Both the position numbers and the translations under genes were made by a program. From assembly GCA_017983495.1 (NCBI GenBank), contig JAGOBH010000001.1, positions 558,001-622,000 of the forward strand: 64,000 bases of DNA. Direction: 5' to 3'. Every line of letters starts with the position of its first letter. Positions within the stretch are counted from its first letter, which is position 1. Shown in pieces: positions 47,518 to 56,398 of this stretch. A model generated the notes under the pieces. It saw only the letters and a list, made by a program, of their open reading frames with translations. It had not been told where the DNA came from and did no database searches. This DNA comes from Pyrinomonadaceae bacterium (lineage in GTDB: Bacteria; Acidobacteriota; Blastocatellia; Pyrinomonadales; Pyrinomonadaceae).

Positions 47518-49536
47518 ATGACAACTGTAAAACTCAACCTCGACCAACTCTGTATCAACACCATTCGTACGCTTTCGCTTGATGCCATCCAAAAGGCAAA
47601 TAGCGGGCATCCCGGGCTGCCCCTCGGGATGGCACCGGCGGCTTATGTGTTGTGGACCAAATTCCTCAGGCACAACCCGAAGAATCCGAAGTGGTTCGGC
47701 CGCGACCGGTTTTTGCTTTCGGGCGGGCATGGCTCGATGCTGATCTACAGCTTATTGCATCTGACGGGCTATGACCTGTCGATGGACGAGATCAAGCGGT
47801 TTCGGCAATTGCATTCGAAAACGCCGGGACACCCTGAGAACATAATGACGCCCGGTGTCGAGGTGACGACTGGGCCGCTCGGGCAGGGCTTCGCGAACGG
47901 GGTCGGCATGGGCATTGCACAGGCTCATCTCGCCGCAAAATTTAACAAGAAAGGGTTTCCGGTCGCCGATGGATTCATTTACAACATTTGCTCCGACGGC
48001 GACCTGATGGAAGGCGTCAGTTATGAGGCCGCCTCGCTCGCGGGGCATCTAAAGCTCGGCAACCTCATATATCTCTACGACGACAATCAGATCACGATCG
48101 ACGGTTCGACCGATCTCGCGTTTACCGAGGACCGGACAAAGCGTTTCGAGGCCGCGGGTTGGCACGTCTCTGAGGTCGCCGACGGCAACGATCTGAAAGC
48201 CATCGAAAAGGCGATCAAAGACGCACAAAAGGTCAAAAATAAACCGTCGCTGATCCGCGTTCACACGATCATCGGCTTTGGTATGCCGAAGCAGGGTACG
48301 AGTAAAGCTCACTCTGACGCTCCGGGCGAAGAGGCCGTAAAAGAGACGAAACGCAACCTTGGAATGCCCGAGGACAAGAGTTTTTACGTTCCGAAAGAGG
48401 TCGCGACCCACATGCGTCAAGCCGTAAAGAACGGCGCCGCCATGGAGAAGGATTGGAACGCTCTCGTCAAACAATACGAAAAAGCGAATCCGGAACTAGG
48501 TGCCGCGTTCGCATTGATCCGCAGCGATTCGCTGCCCGACGGTTGGGAGAAAAGCTTGCCGAAATTCGACGGAGTCGAGGCAAAAGCAACACGCGCCTAC
48601 AGCGGAGATGTGATAAACGCGATCGCCTACGCGATCCCGCAGATGCTCGGCGGCTCGGGCGATCTGACGCCGTCAAATAACACTTACATCAAATCAACTG
48701 CCGATATTCAATCCGGGCGATTTGAGAACCGCAACGTCCACTACGGCATCCGCGAACACGCGATGGGCTCGCTGATGAACGGCATGGCGTTGTACGGCAG
48801 CATCATACCGTTTGGGGGGACATTTCAGACGTTTTCCGACTACATGCGTCCGGCGATCCGTCTGGCGGCTTTGTCGCAGATCCAGACGATATTCGTCTTC
48901 ACGCACGACTCGATCGGCCTAGGCGAAGACGGCCCGACGCACCAATCGGTCGAACATCTCGCTGCAATGCGTGCAATTCCGGGTCTCGCACTAATTCGCC
49001 CTTGCGACGCCCACGAGGTCCGCGAAGCATGGCGTGCGGCACTAAAACGTCAAAACGCACCAACGGCATTCGCTCTGTCACGGCAGAAAGTCGCCTTGAT
49101 CGACCGCAAAAAGTTCGCCGACGCCAAAGGTCTGCACAAAGGTGCTTATGTATTAGCCGAAGCCGAAACCAAAGCCGGCAAAGCCACTGCGCCAAAGCTC
49201 ATCATCATCGCCACCGGCTCCGAAGTCGGCCTCGCGATGGAAGCTCGCGAACAATTGAACGCGGCAGGCACCCCAACCCGCGTCGTCTCGATGCCGTGCT
49301 GGGAATTCTTTGACGATCAATCGCCGAAATACAAAGAAGAAGTGCTCCCAGCCAAGATCACCGCCCGTCTCGCCATCGAAGCCGGCGTTTCTCAGGGCTG
49401 GCATAAATACACGGGCGACAAAGGTGACGTCCTATGTGTAGATAAATTTGGCACGTCTGCACCAGCCGAGGATGTTTTTCGCGATTACGGGTTTACGGTC
49501 GCGAATGTGATCAAGAAGGCGGTTGCTCTAATTTAG
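47518..49536 (+). CDS. tkt: Transketolase
   Basis: 672 residues from ATG 47518; a longer in-frame reading overlaps the kinase gene and is rejected. Thiamine-diphosphate enzyme of the pentose phosphate and, where present, Calvin cycles. [20 protein letters not shown] at the N-terminus, the ThDP motif [19 protein letters not shown] region (CSDGDLMEG near residue 160), [20 protein letters not shown] near residue 465 and the C-terminal [18 protein letters not shown] are all present. The kinase lies 26 bases upstream. Confidence 0.97.
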   Translation: MTTVKLNLDQLCINTIRTLSLDAIQKANSGHPGLPLGMAPAAYVLWTKFLRHNPKNPKWFGRDRFLLSGGHGSMLIYSLLHLTGYDLSMDEIKRFRQLHSKTPGHPENIMTPGVEVTTGPLGQGFANGVGMGIAQAHLAAKFNKKGFPVADGFIYNICSDGDLMEGVSYEAASLAGHLKLGNLIYLYDDNQITIDGSTDLAFTEDRTKRFEAAGWHVSEVADGNDLKAIEKAIKDAQKVKNKPSLIRVHTIIGFGMPKQGTSKAHSDAPGEEAVKETKRNLGMPEDKSFYVPKEVATHMRQAVKNGAAMEKDWNALVKQYEKANPELGAAFALIRSDSLPDGWEKSLPKFDGVEAKATRAYSGDVINAIAYAIPQMLGGSGDLTPSNNTYIKSTADIQSGRFENRNVHYGIREHAMGSLMNGMALYGSIIPFGGTFQTFSDYMRPAIRLAALSQIQTIFVFTHDSIGLGEDGPTHQSVEHLAAMRAIPGLALIRPCDAHEVREAWRAALKRQNAPTAFALSRQKVALIDRKKFADAKGLHKGAYVLAEAETKAGKATAPKLIIIATGSEVGLAMEAREQLNAAGTPTRVVSMPCWEFFDDQSPKYKEEVLPAKITARLAIEAGVSQGWHKYTGDKGDVLCVDKFGTSAPAEDVFRDYGFTVANVIKKAVALI

Positions 49537-49549
49537 TAGCCTTCTGAAC

Positions 49550-50671
49550 ATGGACATCCATTCGCTCAAAACGCCGTCACTCGTGCTCGATATTGATCGA
49601 GTGCGAAAAAATGCCGCGCGAATAAGTGACATCGCAACGCGTGACGGTGCTCGCCTGCGTCCACACATCAAAACCCACAAATGCATCGAGGTCGCCCGTC
49701 TGCAAACGGCACACCACAATGGCGCGATCACGGTTTCCACGCTGGCTGAGGCAAGGGCATTTGCATCAAATGGATTTTCAGATATTACGTACGCGGTGCC
49801 GATCGAGCGGGGAAAGTTTGCAGAAGCGATCGAGATTCTGCAAAGCGGCGTAAAGCTCAACCTGCTCACCGACGATGCCGAAACGGCAAAACAACTCGAT
49901 GAAATCGCAGGACGAGCCGGCGTGAAATTCGATGTTTTCGTAAAGATCGATTGCGGCACGCATCGCGTTGGCGTCGAGCCGAATACTGCCGAGGCAATAG
50001 AAATTCCGAGACAGCTTTCGGATGCAAATAATCTAAATTTTGCCGGGATTCTCACGCACGCCGGGCATTCTTATGACGTAAAGACGGTCGAGGAAATCAA
50101 GTCTGTTGCCCGCCATGAACGCGATTGTATGGTCGAGTTGGCCGAGCGGCTTCGCGGAATGGGCATCGAGGTCCCGACGGTCAGCATCGGTTCGACGCCG
50201 ACGATCAATCACATCGACCATCTCGATGGAATCGACGAAGTTCGGCCGGGAAATTACATCTTCTTTGACAATTTTCAGGCGACACTTGGCAGTTGCTCGT
50301 TCGAAGATACGGCTTTGACCGTGCTCGCAGCGGTGGTGCATCGCGACGAAGCAAGGCGAAAACTCGTGATAGATGCCGGCGGCATCGCGATGTCAAAGGA
50401 TCGGGGACCTGTGCATCTTGATCCGTCGTGCGGATATGGCCGCGTGCTCGACCTCGACGGCAACTCGACCGGGATTCGGCTCGATTCTCTTTCACAGGAA
50501 CATGGCGTTATGCATGCACCGGATGATGCGGCATTCGATCGATTCAAGGTTGGCGACCGTCTGCGCATCCTCGCGAATCATAGCTGCATGACCGCAGCCC
50601 AACATTCGCATTACAATGTGATCGAAAACGGCGAGATCGTCGATCAATGGAAAATTCACAGAGGTTGGTAG
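49550..50671 (+). CDS. D-threonine aldolase / D-serine dehydratase-like PLP enzyme
   Basis: 373 residues with an alanine-racemase-type barrel. PLP lysine is Lys41 in RPHIKTHK. VSIGSTPTINHIDHLDGIDE and RPGNYIFFD fit the DSD1/DTA group. The metal-binding His-x-Cys pair lies in ANHSCMTAAQHSHY near residue 345. It probably cleaves or dehydrates D-threonine or D-serine derivatives with a divalent metal. It starts 14 bases after transketolase and its stop is 3 bases before the dinB remnant start. Confidence 0.9.
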   Translation: MDIHSLKTPSLVLDIDRVRKNAARISDIATRDGARLRPHIKTHKCIEVARLQTAHHNGAITVSTLAEARAFASNGFSDITYAVPIERGKFAEAIEILQSGVKLNLLTDDAETAKQLDEIAGRAGVKFDVFVKIDCGTHRVGVEPNTAEAIEIPRQLSDANNLNFAGILTHAGHSYDVKTVEEIKSVARHERDCMVELAERLRGMGIEVPTVSIGSTPTINHIDHLDGIDEVRPGNYIFFDNFQATLGSCSFEDTALTVLAAVVHRDEARRKLVIDAGGIAMSKDRGPVHLDPSCGYGRVLDLDGNSTGIRLDSLSQEHGVMHAPDDAAFDRFKVGDRLRILANHSCMTAAQHSHYNVIENGEIVDQWKIHRGW

Positions 50672-50673
50672 TT

Positions 50674-51165
50674 ATGTTGAATGATCACTTGCTCGAACAA
50701 TTCACCGCCTGTTACGACAAAAACACATGGTTTGTCGCCCTCAAAAATACGCTCGAAGGCGTGACCGCTGACGAAGCCGTCTGGAAACCCAAAGGATCAG
50801 ACAATTCGATCTGGGAAACAGTCAGCCACATGAACTATTACAATTTAGCCTATGTCGAACGGTTCAAGGGCGTGGATTATTAATATCCGGCGGATGACAA
50901 TGACGCGACATTTACAGCCGGCGAAGCGACTGCGGAAGCATGGAATGCAGAAACCGCGAGGCTTGACGCGATCTTGACCGAGTTTCGCGACCTGATCGCC
51001 AACGCCGAAGAGACCAAATTCAACGAGGCCGCTTCAAAAACAAATCAGGCGTCGTGGGCGACGTTGATATCAAATATCAATGCCCACAACGCCTATCATG
51101 CCGGACAAATATTGCTGCTTCGCAAACTGCAGGGCAGTTGGGATCGCTCAAAAGGTGTCAGCTAA
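50674..51165 (+). pseudogene. DinB-family gene broken by an in-frame TAA
   Basis: Reading starts at ATG 50674 (MLNDHLLEQFTACYDKNTW). At 50881-50883 the frame hits TAA after FKGVDY. The same frame then continues as YPADDNDATFTAGEATAEAW to 51165, ending with HNAYHAGQILLLRKLQGSW, the metal-binding C-terminal helix of DinB proteins. No frame shift is involved. A change of GAA or CAA to TAA would explain it. Either a real pseudogene or a sequencing error; a TAA cannot be selenocysteine. Confidence 0.8.
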
Positions 51166-51171
51166 CCTATC

Positions 51172-52134
51172 CTATTTGGTACAGTTGGAGTGTTCCCAGC
51201 TTACAAGTTTGTGATTTGAATACTGATCCCTCGAAACGACCGCCTGAATGACCTGCGTCTCGCTGCCTTCACCGACCTTCATACAGATTCGATAGGTCAT
51301 CGAGAACATACCCTTTTCCTCGCGTTTCAGGATCTCAACAAGCTTGTGCTCGATGCCCGTGTCTTTTGAATGCTTGCCGACAGCCCAATCTGCCGCCATA
51401 TCGACTCCGGCAGTAAACTCTTTTTCGACCGGCTTGAAGTCATCGCCGCCGGATTCGCCGCATTTCATCTCGGTCCAGCTCACGAGCTTATGATTTGAAT
51501 ATTGATCAACGGTAACCAGTGTTTGAGCTGTCGTAGCTTTGCCGTTAACGGTGGTTTTGAGACAGAGCCTGAAATTACGTGCGCCGAGTGCAGGCTCGAG
51601 ATCTTCGGCTTTGATAATGGTCGCAGGCGTGATCGTAGCTTTCGTTTTCTTGGCCTGTGCGTTGACGGCAAAATCAGCGGCAAGCCCGGCACCGCCGTCG
51701 CCGTTATCGACGTGTTTATAATCCGTATCCGGCTTAAATCCGCCGCCCGATCCCATGCCGCCTCCTGATTCCGACTTGCCGCACGTCGATTTAGCCCAAA
51801 GCATCAGCTTATGATTGGAATACTGGTCGACATGAACAACTGCTTGAGCAACCAACGGATTGCCAGCCGCGGTTACGCTCAGGCACAGCCGCAGATTTCT
51901 CGCGCCCAACTTTGCATCACCGTCTTCGGCTTTGACGACACTGGTCAGCGTGATCGTCGTCTTTGATCTCGTCGACTGCTCCTTTACCGCAAAATCGGCT
52001 GCGAGGCCGACGCCCGCATTATCGACGTCAGCCGGCTGATAGCCGCCCGGCTGGGCCGACACGGCCGAAATTAAAGTGAACGTAACTGCACAAACGGAAA
52101 GTAAGTACATTGCTCTAATTTTTTTAATCATCAT
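51172..52134 (-). CDS. Exported protein with three cystatin-like repeats
   Basis: 320 residues. A signal peptide ends near VSAQ (residue 28). Three repeats cover about 31-118, 139-225 and 234-318. Each has a helix with AADFAV or AADWAV (46-50, 152-156, 247-252), matching the LARFAV helix of plant cystatins, a strand RLCLSV/RLCLKT/RICMKV, and a final DQYSNHKL..W...C. The first inhibitory loop, QxVxG in cystatins, is replaced (AKLGARN, PALGARN, FSMTYR). So the fold looks kept while the classical papain-binding loop is lost. Glycine-rich linkers join the repeats. The neighbouring gene at 52350 keeps the loop. Confidence 0.75.
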   Translation of the reverse strand: MMIKKIRAMYLLSVCAVTFTLISAVSAQPGGYQPADVDNAGVGLAADFAVKEQSTRSKTTITLTSVVKAEDGDAKLGARNLRLCLSVTAAGNPLVAQAVVHVDQYSNHKLMLWAKSTCGKSESGGGMGSGGGFKPDTDYKHVDNGDGGAGLAADFAVNAQAKKTKATITPATIIKAEDLEPALGARNFRLCLKTTVNGKATTAQTLVTVDQYSNHKLVSWTEMKCGESGGDDFKPVEKEFTAGVDMAADWAVGKHSKDTGIEHKLVEILKREEKGMFSMTYRICMKVGEGSETQVIQAVVSRDQYSNHKLVSWEHSNCTK

Positions 52135-52349
52135 TATCCTCAGGTTGCAAGAACCATCTAGCTAGTTGTTTGTGTAAGCTCAAAGGTCAAAGGACGGGCG
52201 AAAGGCCTTGCTTGACCATGAGAAACTGAAATTGGTAATCCTGTTTGATGGATCATACGGAAATGTGGAACGAACTACAAATTTTTACGATCAGGCCTTT
52301 CACGATTATCGGCATTGAATGTACATAGCCCTAAAAGCTAAGGCTAAAA

Positions 52350-52745
52350 CTACATCTCTTCATCATCGCCACAGACTTCTTCCTTCCAAACTCCGAGGGT
52401 GTATTTTCTCTTCAGGTCACGGTTAACAAATACCGTCAGCGTAGTGATCACATCGGGCTCGTCTTCAGCACCGGACATCGTGACCTTGAGGCAAAGCCGA
52501 TAGTTCGTACCGGCCACGAGTTGGCTTGCAGCAGCCAGAACTGAATTCAACTCGACCGTGCCTTTAGTTTTCTTGGCGATCGCATCGACGGCAAAAACCG
52601 CCGCTGCCCGTGCACCGGCATCTGTTTTCACAAGATCCTTGTAACCGCCGACCTTTATGCCTTGAGCTGAAGCGTCTGAAGCAAACATTAATACCGCCAC
52701 GAAAATCGCGAATGTCAGCAAAAGGGGTAACTTTTTGATTGTCAT
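52350..52745 (-). CDS. Exported cystatin-like cysteine-protease inhibitor
   Basis: 131 residues from ATG 52745. A signal peptide ends at ASAQ (residue 28). The mature protein has all three parts of a cystatin: an N-terminal Gly-Gly (KVGGYKDL, 33-34), a helix containing FAVDAIAKKT (51-60), and the loop QLVAG at 75-79 followed by the strand NYRLCLKV. Trp120 near the end stands where the second hairpin loop of cystatins carries a tryptophan. Cys85 and Cys125 may form a disulfide. Inhibition of papain-like proteases is inferred. It lies 215 bases upstream of the three-repeat gene on the same strand. Confidence 0.75.
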   Translation of the reverse strand: MTIKKLPLLLTFAIFVAVLMFASDASAQGIKVGGYKDLVKTDAGARAAAVFAVDAIAKKTKGTVELNSVLAAASQLVAGTNYRLCLKVTMSGAEDEPDVITTLTVFVNRDLKRKYTLGVWKEEVCGDDEEM

Positions 52746-52884
52746 ATTACTAAATTGTACTGGTGAATGCCTCGGCAATTCTGGACTTAGAGACATTTGA
52801 ATGTCAAACCGATGCCCACTAAATCGCGACTTGTCGAAATTCCATCTCTACAATCATTTCCGCAGTTGTTATATTATTTAACCA

Positions 52885-54774
52885 ATGAGTGTTTACGAGG
52901 GATTGACCGAATCACAACAGTTTGTCTGCCGCGTTATTGCTGATCACGCCCGCTCGACGGCGTTTGCAATAGCTGACGGCATCTTGCCCGGCAACGAAGG
53001 CCGCAATTATGTACTGCGCAAGATCATGCGCAGGGCGATCTACCATGGTCGCGAGCATTTGGGGTTCAACGAGCCATTCTTCTACAAAGTGTGTGATTTT
53101 GTCGTTGGCGAAATGAATGACGCGTATCCCGAGCTTGAGATTCAGCGAGATTTCATAAGCAAGATGGTGCGTCTGGAAGAGGAACGCTTTGGAGCGACGA
53201 TGACCGTCGGATTGTCAAAGCTGAACGACCTCGATATTACAGAGCGTACCGCTACTGACGAGCAGCTTTATCTCGATATCGCCAGACTTTACGACACATT
53301 TGGCACGCCGCGTGACCTTATTCGGGTTTATCTGGAAGAAAAGGGCGTTGAGATTGGCGAAGAAGAATATAATGAGCGTTTTGATGCCGCTCTGCAGGCA
53401 TTGCAATACCAAGGCGATGTCGGCCATACATCCAGAAAGTCGGAGATCTCTCCGGTTTACGCGGCAATCCGTGAAATGGTTGGTAATTGTAATTTTCACG
53501 GATACGAGACGACCAGTTACGAGGGCGCAATGGTTTTGGCGATCCTCGACGGTGAAATCCTAAAAGAAGAACTCAATGAGGGAGAACAGGGAAGCGTTAT
53601 TCTCGACGAAACACCATTTTATGCAGAGGCCGGCGGCCAAGTAGGCGATTCGGGCCGGCTCGTTTCAACTGATGTGATCATCAAAGTCAACGACACATAT
53701 TCGCCGGTATCGGGGCTGATCATTCACAAGGTGACGGTCGAAAAGGGTAGCGTAAAGAAGGGAGATTCCTTAACAGCAACAGTTGATGCTGAAAAGCGTG
53801 ATGCCACTCGGAGAAATCATACAGCTACCCATCTTGTACACGCCGCTCTTCGCGAGGTGCTTGGAACGCACGTGAAACAGGCCGGGTCGGTGGTCGCTCC
53901 AAGCGTATTGCGCTTTGATTTTACTCATTATCAACCAATGTCAGATGCTGAGATCCAGGAGATCGAGGATCTTGTCAACCGTCATATCCTTAGTAATCAA
54001 CCCGTCGTTACGAATGTAATGGCGATCGACGACGCAATGCGCGGCGGAGCGATGGCGCTGTTTGGTGAGAAATATGGCTCGGCGGTGCGTGTGCTGAGTG
54101 TCGGCGATGGAGCGTTTTCAAAAGAGCTGTGCGGTGGAACCCACGTTCGTGCGACGGGCGATATCGGCAGTTTTAAGATCACGGCGGATGAGGCGATCGC
54201 GTCCGGTGTCCGGCGTATCCGTGCGATCACCGGATTCGACGCGTTTGCGCGATTTCGTGAAGACGAAAAGTTGATAGACGCGTCGCTCGGTACTTTGAAC
54301 ACGCAGAGAGATAATCTGCCAAATGCGATCGCCCGACTGCAGGAAGAGCTAAAGAAAACCCGCAAAGAGATGGACGAACTCAAGCTTAGGATCGCGACTG
54401 GAGCGATCGGCGATGCGTCCTCAGGTGGTGATGAACCAAAAGAAGTTTGCGGCGTGAAAGTCCTCGGTAAGATCGTCGAAGGGCTCGACGGCAACGGCAC
54501 GAGGCAACTTTCGGACACGCTGCTCGCCCGGCTCAAGTCGGGTGTTGTGGTGCTTGGCCGGAAAGACGACGGCAAGGTCGGTATTATTGTGCGCGTTTCC
54601 GATGACCTGACTGCCCGCGTTAAGGCCGGTGACATCATACGCGAGATCGCCCCGATCGTTGGCGGCCGCGGCGGTGGAAAACCCGATATGGCCGAGGGCG
54701 GCGGTACCGACCCGGACAAGTTAAACGACGCGATCGATGCCAGTTACGGGGTTATCGAGCGAATGCTCGCGTAG
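52885..54774 (+). CDS. Alanyl-tRNA synthetase homologue lacking the catalytic domain
   Basis: 629 residues; normal AlaRS has about 875. The first recognisable part is RVIADHARSTAFAIADGILP at 16-35, equal to about residue 285 of E. coli AlaRS, so the class II aminoacylation core is missing. What remains is the tRNA-recognition part, the editing domain with zinc ligands His312, His316 (HTATH), Cys416 and His420 (CGGTH), the coiled segment 480-510 and the C-Ala/DHHA1 domain (GGRGGGKPDMAEGGG). An in-frame TAA lies two codons before the ATG, and no other frame upstream encodes the rest. It may be a trans-editing enzyme for Ser- or Gly-tRNA-Ala, half of a split enzyme, or a remnant. Confidence 0.85.
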   Translation: MSVYEGLTESQQFVCRVIADHARSTAFAIADGILPGNEGRNYVLRKIMRRAIYHGREHLGFNEPFFYKVCDFVVGEMNDAYPELEIQRDFISKMVRLEEERFGATMTVGLSKLNDLDITERTATDEQLYLDIARLYDTFGTPRDLIRVYLEEKGVEIGEEEYNERFDAALQALQYQGDVGHTSRKSEISPVYAAIREMVGNCNFHGYETTSYEGAMVLAILDGEILKEELNEGEQGSVILDETPFYAEAGGQVGDSGRLVSTDVIIKVNDTYSPVSGLIIHKVTVEKGSVKKGDSLTATVDAEKRDATRRNHTATHLVHAALREVLGTHVKQAGSVVAPSVLRFDFTHYQPMSDAEIQEIEDLVNRHILSNQPVVTNVMAIDDAMRGGAMALFGEKYGSAVRVLSVGDGAFSKELCGGTHVRATGDIGSFKITADEAIASGVRRIRAITGFDAFARFREDEKLIDASLGTLNTQRDNLPNAIARLQEELKKTRKEMDELKLRIATGAIGDASSGGDEPKEVCGVKVLGKIVEGLDGNGTRQLSDTLLARLKSGVVVLGRKDDGKVGIIVRVSDDLTARVKAGDIIREIAPIVGGRGGGKPDMAEGGGTDPDKLNDAIDASYGVIERMLA

Positions 54775-54779
54775 CCGCT

Positions 54780-55784
54780 TTACGCCGTCGTCGAGGCGGG
54801 CTTGCACTCGGCGACGGGTGTCAGTGATTTGTGAATATCCGGAGCTTTTGGCTGTATCTTCTTTTTGTTGTTTGTCGTTACCAACATCACGGATACAATA
54901 ATGATCGCGGCGCCTATTAGCATTTGAACCGTCATTGTCTCTCCTGCGATTGCCCAGCCTAACAAAACGGCGACGACAGGATTGACATAAGCATAGGTCG
55001 AAACCGCCGAGGGCGACGCGTTCTGCATCAGCCAACTATAGGCTGTGTAGGCGACCAACGCCCCAACAAATATCAAGTACGCAAGAGCGATCCATGACAC
55101 CGACGATACAGCTCTGTAGTCAAATTTCTGCCATTCGCCTGAGAGGGCACTGACAATTAGAAGTAACAAGCCGCCAGCCAGCATTTGCATACCCGCAGCT
55201 AGAATGTTCGATTTTGCGGTCGGTGCAATAGCACCATAAAGTGAACCAAAAGCCCAACCAATTGTGGCTATTACAACCAGAAAAATGCCCAACCATTGTG
55301 TATCGCCGGTTTCCCCATCGGCCGCCGGCCGCCCCATTATCAGCATCGAGACGCCAATGAATCCAATAAGTAGTCCGAGACTCACTTTGTAAGTTGGCTT
55401 TCCGCGGCCCATGAATAGCCAGCCAAGTGTGACCATCCAAAACGGATTCGATGCGATCAGCAAAGCTGTCATACTCGACGAAATGTAGTGTTCTGCCATT
55501 ACGACAGCACCGTTACCTACACCGAGCAGCAATGCACCGACAATAAACGCGGTTCGCCAATGGGTCGCTTTCGGTTTTTCATAACCTGGTGAGATTCGAG
55601 CAAAAACGTACAAAATGCCGCCCGCGACCAAAAATCTAACACCGGCCATTAAAAATGTCGGCATCGTTTCGATCGCATATTTGATAGCGAGATAGGTCGA
55701 GCCCCAGATCAAATAGACCGCTGTAAATGCTGCGATCAAGTAAATTAGGCGCCGCTTTTCGTCTTGTGTTCGTAGTATCTTCAT
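54780..55784 (-). CDS. EamA-family (DMT) transporter
   Basis: 334 residues with ten membrane helices in two EamA halves. YLIWGSTYLAIKYAIETMP near residue 20 and the second-half AYTAYSWLMQNASPSAVSTYAYVNPVVAVLLGW near residue 250 are diagnostic of RhaT/YedA-like exporters of amino acids or metabolites. The last 30 residues are charged. Convergent with the AlaRS-like gene, 5 bases apart, and 29 bases downstream of the Lrp gene on the same strand, which often controls such exporters. Confidence 0.93.
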   Translation of the reverse strand: MKILRTQDEKRRLIYLIAAFTAVYLIWGSTYLAIKYAIETMPTFLMAGVRFLVAGGILYVFARISPGYEKPKATHWRTAFIVGALLLGVGNGAVVMAEHYISSSMTALLIASNPFWMVTLGWLFMGRGKPTYKVSLGLLIGFIGVSMLIMGRPAADGETGDTQWLGIFLVVIATIGWAFGSLYGAIAPTAKSNILAAGMQMLAGGLLLLIVSALSGEWQKFDYRAVSSVSWIALAYLIFVGALVAYTAYSWLMQNASPSAVSTYAYVNPVVAVLLGWAIAGETMTVQMLIGAAIIIVSVMLVTTNNKKKIQPKAPDIHKSLTPVAECKPASTTA

Positions 55785-55813
55785 CTCGCTAACCTCTCGA
55801 TTTCTTCATTTAC

Positions 55814-56269
55814 TCACGCTCTATCTGAGAGTGGCAAGGCATTTGTCTCTTTGAAAGTCTGCAGGACAACCGTTGTGCGTGTACTAAGCACGTTAGGAAT
55901 CGGCTTTATCTTTTCGCGAAGCAGGCGTCCGAGAGCTTCGGTGTCTTTTGTCCGTACCTTCAGTAGGTAGCTGTCCTCGCCAGCTACGTCATGGACCTCT
56001 AGCACTTCGGGAATCGCAACAAGTGCCTCCTCTGCATCGGCACCGCATTCGCTGGTCTTCACCGCGACAAAGACCGTAAGGCCGCAGTCCACGCTGCGCG
56101 GGTCGATGTCAGTCCGATAACCACGAATAATGCCGCGATCTTCCAGCTTTCTGATCCTTTCCAGCACCGCCGAAGGTGCAAGTCCGATCTGCCGAGCGAC
56201 CTCAGCATTTGAAATTCGAGCATCACTCTGCAGAATCGTCAGTATTTGTCCGTCAATTTCGTTCATCAT
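55814..56269 (-). CDS. Lrp/AsnC-family transcriptional regulator
   Basis: 151 residues. N-terminal helix-turn-helix DARISNAEVARQIGLAPSAVLERIRKLEDRGIIRGY and a C-terminal RAM ligand domain (HDVAGEDSYLLKVRTKDTEAL). Such proteins sense amino acids. Two ATGs at 56269 and 56266 precede the same frame. It is divergent from the aldehyde dehydrogenase and upstream of the EamA transporter, so either may be a target. Confidence 0.92.
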   Translation of the reverse strand: MMNEIDGQILTILQSDARISNAEVARQIGLAPSAVLERIRKLEDRGIIRGYRTDIDPRSVDCGLTVFVAVKTSECGADAEEALVAIPEVLEVHDVAGEDSYLLKVRTKDTEALGRLLREKIKPIPNVLSTRTTVVLQTFKETNALPLSDRA

Positions 56270-56398
56270 TCGTTTGTAACCTCAATTTGGAGAATAAACG
56301 TCGGTAAATGTTTTGTCAAGCACTTTTTTCGTCAAAATATTCAGCCGTGAACGAAATATGTTACGAAATCGGTGAATTTACGCTATTCTTAACAAAAT

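Noticed and set aside
50881..50883. Recoded stop in dinB because selB is present
   Set aside because: The codon is TAA, not TGA, so selenocysteine insertion does not apply.
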